64,000 nucleotides of DNA from Blastomyces gilchristii SLH14081 (taxonomy: Eukaryota > Ascomycota > Eurotiomycetes > Onygenales > Ajellomycetaceae). The DNA lies in assembly GCF_000003855.2 (NCBI RefSeq), contig NW_003101679.1:3117558-3181557 (forward strand), in the 5' to 3' direction. Positions 35,401 through 45,935 of this stretch are shown here, piece by piece. Position 1 is the first letter of the stretch. Every line of letters starts with the position of its first letter. The notes below the pieces were generated by a model, which was not told the origin of the DNA, made no database searches, and worked only from the letters and a program-made list of their open reading frames with translations. The translations under genes and the position numbers were made by a program.

Positions 35401-38400
35401 AATGTAGGATCTGCAAAGCCGTGGAGTTAATTAGGGCAACTCGGTAGAGAATGAATGGGCTGCACCCCGACATTCCACAAATCAAAATAAATACCCCACC
35501 CCAGGCGAAAGCATTTAGCTATCTGCAACTTCGTTTGCGGTGTCCAACCGCGGCCCTCGAATGCCTGTCAAGACGCTTGCTAGCGGAAAGTTGGAAGACA
35601 TGCCTATCAAGTTAGAACCATGTCATTCCATCTTGGAATCAGATGACCCTCGGCGCATGCTGGGGGAATTTCGAAATTGAAAGCGGTGTACAGTGCATAT
35701 TTACACTACTTCCGCATCATGGGCCTTGTCATCGATATTGATATCCACTGCCACTCACTCTAAGCAATTTTCTCGCGGCCGACAAATTTCGGTGCAGGTG
35801 TGGAGGGAGAAGGAGCATTTATTTATTCTCTGCCCTGCTTCCATCCGCGAGCTTATCCATGTTGGGTCTCAAGGGAACGATAAGGGGAGGAGAGGGGAGG
35901 GGAACAAATTGAGCAATATTTTACTTATTCATGGGATACTTTATTATCTATTCGCCTCGGAGCTGGTTCGCCAGTAATGTATGTTCAGTACAATAGAGCC
36001 CGTGAGCTATACCTGATCGTAGTTTGCTAAGGAGTAAAACGTTCAACAAAACAGGGTGGTGTCACAGGCTTGTGTATATTTTAGAATCCAAGCGCTTCAT
36101 CTCTTTCATGATCTCACGGTACCTTTCCCATGTGCATTGAGAATTTAGCTGCCCGGCATATAATTCGATTTGATAGTTAGTCTGTTTCGGATCAGAAAGA
36201 GGGTACACGTTGCAAACTGTTAAAAAAGTGAATAAGTTGGATATTTTTTTTTTCCTTTTCCATTTCTTTGTGTTTTCTGTTGCCTTTATGTTTCTTCTTT
36301 CTCTTTCTTTCCTTCTTTTAGAGAAGCAGCCAAAAAAAGTTCTATTTTCAACCGTTCTGCAAAGTCAATGCATCTGAGTATTGGTGGAATCCATCTCGTC
36401 ATCTCCCCTCTTTCCCACAGCCTAGACTGGGGTTTTTCCCCCCCCCAAAAAAAAAAAAAAAAAAGGGCTGCCCAGGTGGTGTCGTTGATCGAATTTGATT
36501 GATTCGATCGGTTTGCTACGTCGTTGGGAATTGGGCGAGACCAGAAAACCTTCTTCACCCATTCTGGCCTCCGCTTGCTGCCCTTTATCATGCAAAGATG
36601 TCCAACTCTGCGCCGTTTTATTTTTCGCCGGGTCTTTTGATTTTCATTCTTTTTCTTCCCAACCATATTATTAGGCACATTAGTTACATTATGGCGGGCG
36701 GGATCGGCTCCGTTTCTTTTTTGATAGCATTATTGGACCCTGCTTTTGCTGCTTGCTGCCTTCTTTGGTTTTTGGAGATCACTTCCGCTCACTTGAAACC
36801 GTTTTGACGTTGCTTGGCGGTTGTTTTGGACGACTCTGTTGACATTAATTGATCAAGAGAGGGAGAAAATAGGAGAAAGAAAGGGCATGTACTGTCCATG
36901 TGTGTTACATTTCACAGCCCCGGAGCCCTGGGAAAGTGAACACGCTCGATAATTGTCAATTTGGAGCAGAAGAAGGCACACAAGGTTCATTAGTTATTAC
37001 TTAGTTAATAAGTTAATTCGACAAGTTAACATGATAGCAAAACAAAACAGACCTAGAACTATAAATACATGTAACTAACTGTCTACAGAATCTGATGTTT
37101 ATAAATATTTATCCTTAAGCATCTGTTCTGTGAAATCGTAGATATTTCCCCCCCATTCCATCCCACTACAGCATTGAAATTATCTGAAATTATCTATGTC
37201 TTAGTCATGCATGCTTGATCAATGGAATGTCAAGCTGGTGTCTCTCCCAACGGTATCCCCACTAACCATCGATGCCATATTTATATGTTATGTCAAACTA
37301 TACGATACACCCGCCTGCAGAGCAGAACAACCCCCACACCCGGAAATAATACGATAGTTACCCATTACTCAATACTCAATACTCAATACCGAATTCCCAA
37401 TACCATCCCCGTTTTCTGGCCATATAACATTTATGAACCATCAACGCCTAACCAAGGATCCAGCCAACCAAACCCGCCCACCAGCCGCAGCCCAATCCCA
37501 AGAATCTCTCGCCGCCTTTAGCCCTCTGCTTGCTTATCCTGTCACCCGTCACATCATCGCTAGCATTGCCTTGCCATCTCTTCCCACCACCACCCCTATC
37601 CTAACCGCCGCGTTATAACTGGCTGCCCAGGAAAGCGGTGGAGGGCCTCTGCCGCCGTTCCACAGGATTCTCGCCCCCTCCCAGAAGGAAAAAAAAAGAA
37701 AACTAGGGATACAAACTACAAGACGGGGGGTGCCTAGGACTCAATGGGCTCAACTAGGCCGAGATGAAAAATCGAACGGGCTGGGAACTGTGGACTTGGA
37801 CTTTCGTTTTGTGGACTGGTGAGCGGGGTCAGTGAACCCTAACTGAGGCCAATCGGGAATCGGACATAGGAGGGCGAGGGGGAGGGGGGTTATAGCAGGG
37901 GGTTCAAAGGTGAATGGGGGGGAGGGGCGCAATGGACGCGGATTGGGCTGGAGCAGCAGGCAGCCCGACTAAGTAGAGAGGAACGGGCTGGGTGAGCGTC
38001 CCACACACTTCCGAAAGGGGCAAAGGGGGGATTGGATAGGGGCTGCCACGGAGAGCGAGTGGCGCCGGGATGTGAAGGGATGCGACGAGGGGGGGATGGA
38101 GACAGCGGACAACCGCCATTGGAGGACGGTGCTTCATTTTTGCGTTTTGCCTTTCCGTCTGGCCTTTGTCCTCGTTTCTCCTCTTTCTCTCCTCTTTCTC
38201 CCTCGGATTCCCCCCCCCCCCCTATCAGTCTCGCTTCCTCTTCCTGAATAGGCATGATGGCTCCCCGGCGTGGCTATAAAAGGCTCCTCCTTTTCCTCCT
38301 CATTGTCTTCCTCTTCCTCTTCCTTATTTTCTCGTTCTTCTCTTCAGCTTCATCATCAGCTTCAGCATCTTCACCGACTTCTCCTACCGGCCCCTTCTTA

Positions 38401-38781
38401 TTGACTCTACCCTATACCATCATCTTATACCTGCCTGCCTTCACAGCCCTCCACGACTCCCTCAGTTATACTCAACCTCTTCTGTAGTATATATCAGATA
38501 CTACCCGTTGCTCGTTATACTCCCCCTCTCTGTCTTGATACCCTTTTTCTTACCAGACACCCATTGTTTGTTCCAATAGTGAAGAAGAGAAAACATCCGT
38601 CCCCCTCCCCTGCGCTGTAGTCTGTCATTTGTTACCAATTTCCAATTCCACTTCTTTTTGAGAAGACTGGATCTGTTGCCTGTTACTCCCGAGCACCAAT
38701 TTTGCTCCCTTCAAGGCACTGAAGAAGCTCGAAGCAAATAGAAACAAGGGAAATTCCCCGTTTTTCGCCGAAAAGACCAAA
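32437..38781. other. 6.3-kb intergenic region, no gene recognised
   Basis: No convincing coding frame or structured RNA is seen. It holds pyrimidine-rich and T-rich stretches (32.7-33.2 kb), a run of 12 C at 34539-34550 followed by a CT tract to about 34680, a C8A18 block near 36439, and a C-run near 38210-38222. The right end is the leader and promoter of the KxDL gene. A 77-codon frame at 38254-38487 lies in this leader but looks like low-complexity pyrimidine sequence. Confidence 0.5.
34539..34680. repeat. C12 run and CT-rich tract
   Basis: Twelve consecutive C residues are followed by about 130 bases that are nearly all C and T on the plus strand. Such polypyrimidine tracts often mark fungal promoters or form unusual DNA structure. 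No adjacent gene was found that it would serve. Confidence 0.7.
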
Positions 38782-39675
38782 ATGGATTCCATCAGAGGCA
38801 ATTACTACCAGCCCGCCTCTTCTCTCCCCATCGCCATGCCTTCAAAGGCTCCCGCGGGTGCAAATCTCTATCCCATCTCCCGTGTGGCTGGTTCGCCTCC
38901 GGAAATATCCGATGCAAGCACTACGACCGGCAGTGCGAGCGGTGAAACCTTCGATACCTCCTCCGGAGGCTATTCCGGTGTCGATGTGATGGATATGCTG
39001 AATGACCGCATGTCCAATGTTTTCGACCCCAGCCGATTGGACAAAGGGGTAGCTAAGCAGGCGAAACTGTGAGTCTTTCCCTGAATCAATTAGAGAGCAG
39101 CACTGCCGAATCTGCAAAGTGCCGCTGCTTTTGGGTTTCTTGGCCGGGCTTCATCTTGAAATCTCTGGTCTCACCAAACTAATTCCCCCTATAGCTCCGG
39201 CCATCTCAACGCCAAACAGCAAGAACTCTTGGAACTCCAAGCGCTTGCTCAGCGACGACTCAAAAATGCGCGCGCCAATTTTTCCGACGGCATTAAGGCC
39301 GCCAAGGAGACCAAACAGGATCTCGAGTGGACTCAAAAACGGGTCAGGTAAGCTGCCACATTTCCTTTTTTTTTTTGTTCCTCCCCCCACTCAATATCGC
39401 TACCTCGATCATGTGGACTCCGCTCCGCCAAGCGGAGATGCATTCCCGCCGGGCTCCGCCGTCACATCGCGTCTTGGCATTTTCAGGCAGACGCAAAATT
39501 CGAGAATTTTCGATATTTGGCATTTTTACCCCCTGCACTCGAAATTCTCGTTTTTATTGTTCCTGAGTCTAATTGCCATTGGTGTTGCAGCAATATGAGA
39601 GCGAAAGCCGAGCGGACTTTGCCAGACGAGTACCGCATCGCGACAAACAAATATGCCCATCCCGCTGGCTACTGA
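38782..39675 (+). CDS. KxDL domain protein (KXD1/BLOC-1-like subunit)
   Basis: Three exons, 38782-39068, 39195-39347 and 39591-39675, give 174 aa with closed phases. The N-terminal half is Ser/Thr/Gly-rich and probably disordered. The second half is helical (LNAKQQELLELQALAQRRL) and includes KETKQDLEWTQKRV, the KxDL signature. KxDL proteins (yeast Kxd1, animal KXD1) belong to BLOC-1/BORC-like complexes that act on endosomes and lysosomes. The C-terminus is conserved-looking and ends AHPAGY. The second intron is 243 bp, long for this window. The start has a CAAAATGG context and is preceded by a long pyrimidine-rich leader. The family call rests on the coiled region and motif. Confidence 0.85.
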
Positions 39676-42600
39676 ACTTTGTCGTAAATTTGATACCCCT
39701 ATAATTCAACCCTCGCTTTAATGATTTAACGACTCATGACGGTGGCTTCTTTTGTACCTTTGTCAACAAAAAATCTCTTTCTTACAGTTTTCGTTATTTT
39801 GGAATTCGGACAGGCTGCCTGGTATATTTACTACGGATTTTAAGTCACAGCCTCGTGACTTTTGGAGAGGGAAATCTGGGCTTTCTTGATATGTATTCTG
39901 ATTTTGGCTTTAGTTTCGTTTCTTTTATGGGTGGTGGAGATTTATATCGGTTTTTATACTCCCGTTTTCGAACTAGGAAATCTATTTTTATACCCGTTTT
40001 AACCCCCCTGAGCAGTCGATTCTCTTTGCTTTTTCTGCTTACGACAAATTCCTTTTCGGACCAGCCAGCCAAAGGGATCGGATAGGTGGGCGATTAGGAG
40101 CCCTACCGTTCGCTACGACGGCAGTTACAATCTGGACCGCCGCACCTGCGCGTCTGGGAACGACAGCAGCGCCCGGTAGCGCCCAGTAGCGCCCTGCAGC
40201 TGTACTGCTCCTCAAAACATTCTAGAACGAATACCACGTCACATGAGCGTCACGGGAATAGCACCAACGAAGGCCCCTCCGCGATTGATTCGCCGAAAAC
40301 ATTCCCCAGGGCCATATGCCGGACCTATGACTATCGTAGCAGCAATTCCGCTATCTCCACATTCCACATCACGATGAGATGTACCTTCCGAATCTCCGCC
40401 GTGAATGGTGATGTTCCCGCCCGCCACCATTTCCCCGCTCCACCCCACGTTTTCGTCCAACTCCCTTGCCGCTTTTGGGGCGCCTTTCTCCCGTCCCTTC
40501 CCCTGGCGGCCCCTGGCACTTCTAAGCGCGGACGACCCACCATGATCCACCCACCCACCAGGTACACGGGCCAGTTAGCCGTGAGTCATGCCGCTATGAT
40601 ATGCAGGGGCGAGGCCCAGCAACGAGATGACGTTTTTCGGCTATTGGTACAGTATTGTATTATATTCTGTATGGTATGTAAAGGATGTATGTACCCTAAA
40701 CAGACCAGACCGCAACGATCTAGGGCACGTATACATGGTAGGGATAGCAGTAGTAGGCAGAGTATCTAAAGATCAGGAAGTACCTACATAAATGCACCCC
40801 CACGCTTCGTATGATTAATACCATGTACCAGGAAAAGGGGAGATGGACTGTAAAATACAATATTCGCCCAATCCATCCCAACATTTGCAAAAGATTAAAG
40901 ACAAGAATTTTTGGGGACATCCTGCTATATAAAATAGGGAAATATGAAGGTCGCCTTTAAGTAGTTGACCAATGATAGATCCCTTGAGCTTGTGTGTTAT
41001 GCAAATCAAGTGGATAGCACTTAACTAGCATGGATAAATTAACTCCTCCCTGAAGTTCTGTGCCTGACAATCATCACACCCTTCACAACTCATATTCATT
41101 TCACTGTTTTCTCGTACAACAACCCTAATATATTCTCAACAAGTATCTTTTCAGAGCCTTAACATTCCCGCTCAAGCTCTTCCTCAAACCTATTCCTACA
41201 TCGAAGAACTCACCCTCCATTGAAGAATGCCAGAGCTCTAACTTCAAATCCCCTAATAATCCCATCTTGTAGGTATTACCACGGGACGATTCAAGGTGAC
41301 CTGAGTTATCAAGGTCCTATTGGAGGTCAGTAGGAGCGCTGGATGTGTATATATAACCCTTCACCCCCCCCGAGATATATCATTTCCATTCAAAGCTGCT
41401 AACGATAGAGAAGACAACAAACAGCCCGACACTATCAAGGATTATGCTGCCCTCCTGTACGATCTCTAAAAAAATTGCTATATGAGGAATATCCTGTGAG
41501 TGATTTCCGGTTGGACACCTCTTTCACTACTCACTTCGGCACTCGCACCCAGGAGAAATTGAAAGGTTTGCTGAGGGAGCCAGCCCAGGGTGATGGAAGG
41601 CGTACGTAGTTGCGGGCTTGGAAGATTGAAGAAGAGCCTTGGAATTGAGATATATCGACGAGAGCCGAAGGTCACGAGCGAGCTGCTAGCTAAATAATAA
41701 GGGTGGAAACCCTACACCATATAGCGGATATAGAACGGATAGTTATTGTATGTACTGTACACCATGCAGCCATGCTTAACTTATGGTTCCAAATTTGGGA
41801 CCCCCTTTTTTTTTGAATCATGATGAATGATTACCCATAGTTAGTACGGATTAAACTATCTGAATGTTGGTGCCACGAGACAGGGAGGGAGCCTAATTGG
41901 CTACCTATTCATGGATATCAGCTGCATAGTCATAGAAAGAGGATAAAATAATAAAATACTCCCTGACTGTTGAGATTCGTCGTCTGTAACATGTCCTATT
42001 TTGATCTCGGTGTTGTCGTCGCCTAATATAAGGCACTAAGGACTTGAGGTGGCTATTTACGTGATTTTGAGTTGTTTTGCCAACTTCATGTCGTTAGGGT
42101 TGAAGGGCTTCTCTATCTCGAATGCTTTTTTAACTTTCTCGAAAGCAGCGGTCATGGCTTCCTAGAGATAGCATCGACCAGCCTCTTGTAGCCGGAACCA
42201 GCGTCGGCGAGGTAGACAGGTATATCTTTGGAAAGAGCTCTATTAAAAGCGTTACCAAGGAGACGTGGAGCAATTCTGGCTATTATTGAATGGGGCGAAC
42301 AAGATTTACGGAGGGCTTGGAATCAACAGAGACACGGGCAATTTGAGATACGATCGAAGGCGGACGGGCACCAGATGGGTAGCAGATGTTAGTCATCTTA
42401 TATCCAGGGCTTTCGGCAGAAGCTCGCAGCGCACCCTATCCGCTGAACGAGATGCAAATATTTTGCAGTGCTGCGAGGACTTGAAATGTCAGGGGCACGA
42501 AACGTTATTATTGTCTCTCAATGAATTCTGGAAGAATCTGATGTCAACTGTGACGATTCTCTGAAATGTTCCAGACCAACAGTTTAGAGACATGGCTGCG

Positions 42601-42781
42601 GGCTATGATGCAGAGATCCACTTGTTAAAGGACATTGGAGAAGAAAAAGATCTGAGTATGTGTATTGGTGTATTGTGTGTCATAATGATGTTTCATCTGC
42701 CACATGCCTTGATATGGGTTTGATCTTCGATGCCCAAGCCATGGGTTAATGAGAGTTATTTTGTGTGTACTTGTCACAATC

Positions 42782-42823
<42 letters not shown>

Positions 42824-43171
42824 GGTGGGAAGTTTACCAAGCCACATGAAAGTAAGTGTGGTATAATCTCCTTGAAATATCTTCAAGTTGTTAAAAGACC
42901 ACCTCACTATCATATTTATTATGTTTAGACCAAGAGTGATATAATGATTGATTGATTGGACTAGCAAGAGGATCTCTCGAATAGGGGAGCGCTGCAACGC
43001 CTTTCGTCAGGGGCGCAGGGGACAAGGTTATCGGAGGATGCATGCTCAGTACGTATGCTCCATTTGCGGCAATGAGCGAAAACGAGCATAAATTTAAAGT
43101 GGCTAAATTGTAGAGTGGAATAGTTCGCTAATCTACATTCCTACCCCAGGCACGTAGGGTGACTTCGCTGT
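39676..43171. other. Intergenic region, mostly featureless
   Basis: No intact gene is recognised. A minus-strand stretch near 42150-42260 reads LSKDIPVYLADAGSGYKRL in one frame and may be a relic of an unidentified gene, but stops surround it. A 38-base T run is at 42785-42822. The left part, near 40.1-40.6 kb, is GC-rich. Confidence 0.45.
42785..42822. repeat. Poly-T run (38 T)
   Basis: An uninterrupted run of T on plus. It could be the poly-A trace of a retroposed minus-strand transcript or simple slippage. No target duplication or source gene is obvious. Confidence 0.8.
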
Positions 43172-44472
43172 CTATTTCATCCTCGCAAGGGATTCTTCCA
43201 AGGCGGAAAACTCTTTCGATACCAGAACGTCTGCTGCCGATGGCCTTTCGGCAAGGTTGACAACCAACATGAGACGAAGAACATCCCTTATCTCTGCCAT
43301 TGTATCCAACAATCGTAACTCGTCCGCCAAGTATGATGGCTGTGGCTGGTCTGGTGGGGGTCATCGATCCATTGCTTGGCCACTATGAAGTCTAGTTGAA
43401 GAGTACTTTTCTTAAGGGGTGGAACCGGAGGAACATCCCAAGCGGGAAAAAGCCGCATGAGCTTCATGATACTCCCAAGGCTCAGCGAAGAAGAAAAAGG
43501 GGCAACCCGAGGTGCCCAATAAAATGGGCTTCATCCACACAAGCAACATTGCCGCAACTGCCCAGACCTGCGCGGGCTCAGCGCATGGCCGACCCTGCCA
43601 AACCTCAGGTGCTCGCATTGCGAATGGCTAGCCATGGTAACGAGAGCCAGCCTGACTGACTGCATCATTATCAGCTGAGGGTTATCTGTATTCAATCGAA
43701 ACTCTGCTCACCACTGCCCAGGTCTCCCACCTTCGTAGTAATTCGGTTAGTCCCGATACCAGAAAGTAGAATGTTGGCAGGTTTAATATCTGAGCTAATC
43801 AGCAAATGCTAGCGCTTCAAAATTGGAGACCCTACCCGTATTGACCAGGGTTTTATCCTCTAGAATGGCGCAACTGTCTAAAGCTGTCCTCAGAACGGCC
43901 CCAATCAAGGCGTAGGTATGGATGTCAGGGCGGTATTCCACGTCTTGCAAAGTGGTCTCCAGCCATTCGAAGGCTACATACCGTATACTTTTAGGGTCGG
44001 TTTTGCCCATGTCCATGGAGTCGCTACTCACGTGGTACAGCTTCCGGAAGGACGCCGCCGATTTAACAGAAGCCAGGCGATATATATCACGTTCACGCTG
44101 TAGCTCGTTTAGAGAAGCTTCGTGCTCTGGAGGAGGCATTTTGATGAAAGCCCTGGTTGAGTTAGCATCAGGTTCAATGCTTAGCTAGAACATACAAACC
44201 AGCGTGGAGCGTCATCAGTTGCATCTTTCGGTATAACCTCAGCTTTATAGACTGTCGACCGGTGTGACCCATCTCCCTTAAGCGGGTCGTCGGAGATGCG
44301 GTAAGTTCCATTTGGCCCCTAAAAGTACCTGACCAGAAGCAAGTGAGGACATGGCTCGAAAACAGAATGTCTTTTTCCCCACAGCGAGAGTCGGTCTAAT
44401 TAACGATCGCATCGCGTGTTCCACAGTTGTAGACGAGGTGGTGTTTATATCAATGTCCGATATTTTTACCAT
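43172..44472 (-). pseudogene. Broken protein-kinase-like gene of a fungal expanded family
   Basis: The kinase-like blocks appear in order on the minus strand. They are an N-terminal segment starting MVKISDIDINTTSST, then SHRSTVYKAEV, AFIKMPPPEHEASLNELQRE, DIKPANILLSGI (catalytic Asp-Lys-Asn region), TKVGDLG (DFG position), AMRAPEV (APE) and RDVLRLMLVVNLAERPSAA near the end. Two or three small introns fit, for example about 44157-44203 and one just before DIKPAN. The gene is broken. A TAG stop at 43628-43630 lies where CAG would fit, and one-base frame offsets occur at homopolymers 44316-44319, 43474-43476 and 43356-43360. The blocks resemble a kinase-like family with many copies in Onygenales genomes (FunK1 or related), but the exact family is uncertain. 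It stands alone in a low-gene region. Confidence 0.75.
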
Positions 44473-44744
44473 GATCGCGTTTACAGCAAGAACTTTGCGC
44501 CATTATTGGATTGACATCGCGCCAAGGCGGCTCAGCCGCCGCTATCAGCATCATCCAAACTCCAGAAGCCTAGACATGACAATCTACTGATGCACAAGTG
44601 CAAATACGGCAATGTGCGATGATTTTGCTTCCTTGCCTTTTTCCTTTTTTCCCCCTCTCTTTCTGACATTGGTAGGGTTTCTCTAAGTTCCCTCCTACCC
44701 TACCCGCTCAGCCTAATGTGATCTGCTCTAACTACCCCTGCCCA

Positions 44745-44834
44745 ATGCCCCGGTGGCCGAATGGTTAATGCGGCCACCTGGTAGCGCCTTGGCGTGGGAA
44801 ACCAAGGCGCGTGGGTTCGAAACCCGCAGGGGAT
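44745..44834 (+). tRNA. tRNA-like sequence, possibly a tRNA pseudogene
   Basis: An A-box-like TGGCCGAATGG (44754-44764) and a perfect B box GGTTCGAAACC (44814-44824) are spaced as in a tRNA. The T arm folds well (GTGGG/CCCGC with loop TTCGAAA), and a D-arm-like stem TGGCC/GGCCA is perfect. The acceptor stem pairs poorly (about 5 of 7). The centre forms a 9-bp hairpin, GCGCCTTGG/CCAAGGCGC, instead of a standard anticodon arm, so I cannot name the amino acid. No T-run terminator follows directly. This is either a decayed or chimeric tRNA, or an unusual type with an intron. Confidence 0.45.
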
Positions 44835-45935
44835 ACATTAAATCCGGAACTCAAGCACCTCAGGTTCCTAATAAATACAGAGGTGTACAAATCGCTTCAA
44901 TGAATCGCTCTATGTTCCTGGGCTGGGAAGTTATTATCGCATGTATCTAATTGTCACTCCTTTGTATTTTCCTATGTTCTTGTTATCTTGGCGTGGTCTC
45001 AACACCTGTATTTCCTCCTGTATAACCAACACTTGACCTGTATTTAACATCATGCAAGGACTCATCATAAGCTCCGCTTGCATATGAGTATAATGGAAGA
45101 ATAATAATAATAATAATAACCCCTGCCCAATTCCAATCTCCACTTAGTTAACCCTAATTAACTTGGTGGGTAGGTAACGATGCAATTTGTTGTTTGCAGC
45201 CTCCACTTTGAAACCAAACGGAGTTCCAACATTTCGCTTTAGCCCAATTCTTTGATAACTAAAATCAATGTAGATAGGTGGCTGATAATCAAAAGAAGTG
45301 AAAGAATATCCTGGGATTAGTTGCCCCCTTGTAGGGACAAAAAACCACATTCCTCCTCTTCTACCCTCAAATAGCCCGATCGCTCCAACACTTCGGCTCT
45401 CGGGCCTATACACACACGACTCCTTTTGAAACCATAGGATTCTTCACAGGGATGGGTAAAAGAAAGCTGAACTGTTTCCAATTTGGGCCGCATTTCTTCT
45501 GCTTTAAATCCATGTTGAACGGTCAACAAAATGCTAGAGACGACCTTAGTGGCAAACAACATCCACAACAGACAAGGTACGAGCCTGTTTGACAAACGGA
45601 TCTAGGGGCGATAGGTGAAGGAAGCCCCAAGCCAACGAAGTAAGGCTACGTTATCTAAGGATGAGCAGTAAGGTCGGCCTTAAGATTGTTTCGTCTGTCG
45701 TACCCTTATCACTCGCAATTGCGCCTTGGCCGCTCGTGTGACTAATAACAAAGTGGGATATGTCCGAATGGAGGTAGAACGGAGTAGGTAGTGTAGATCC
45801 AAAAGAAAAAAGAAAAAAAAAAGAAAGAAAGAAAAGGTCATATGTAGTCAAATCTTAATATGGACTTCTAGAGTAGCGCTGCCCGACGTAAAAGAATTTC
45901 ATATATATTAACACGTCATAAACCCATCATTACAG
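44835..45935. other. Intergenic, no gene seen
   Basis: This separates the tRNA-like sequence from the 3' end of SEC18. It contains a short AAT run near 45099-45118 and an A/AG tract near 45801-45836. No coding feature is supported. Confidence 0.5.

Noticed and set aside
36450..36807. 102-codon hydrophobic plus frame (36499-36807)
   Set aside because: It overlaps a C8/A18 low-complexity block and an opposite-strand frame, and has no motif.
38254..38487. 77-codon frame with a hydrophobic stretch upstream of the KxDL gene
   Set aside because: The hydrophobic run comes from a CT-rich tract (TTC/CTC codons) in a pyrimidine-rich leader, so the membrane-like pattern is likely an artefact.
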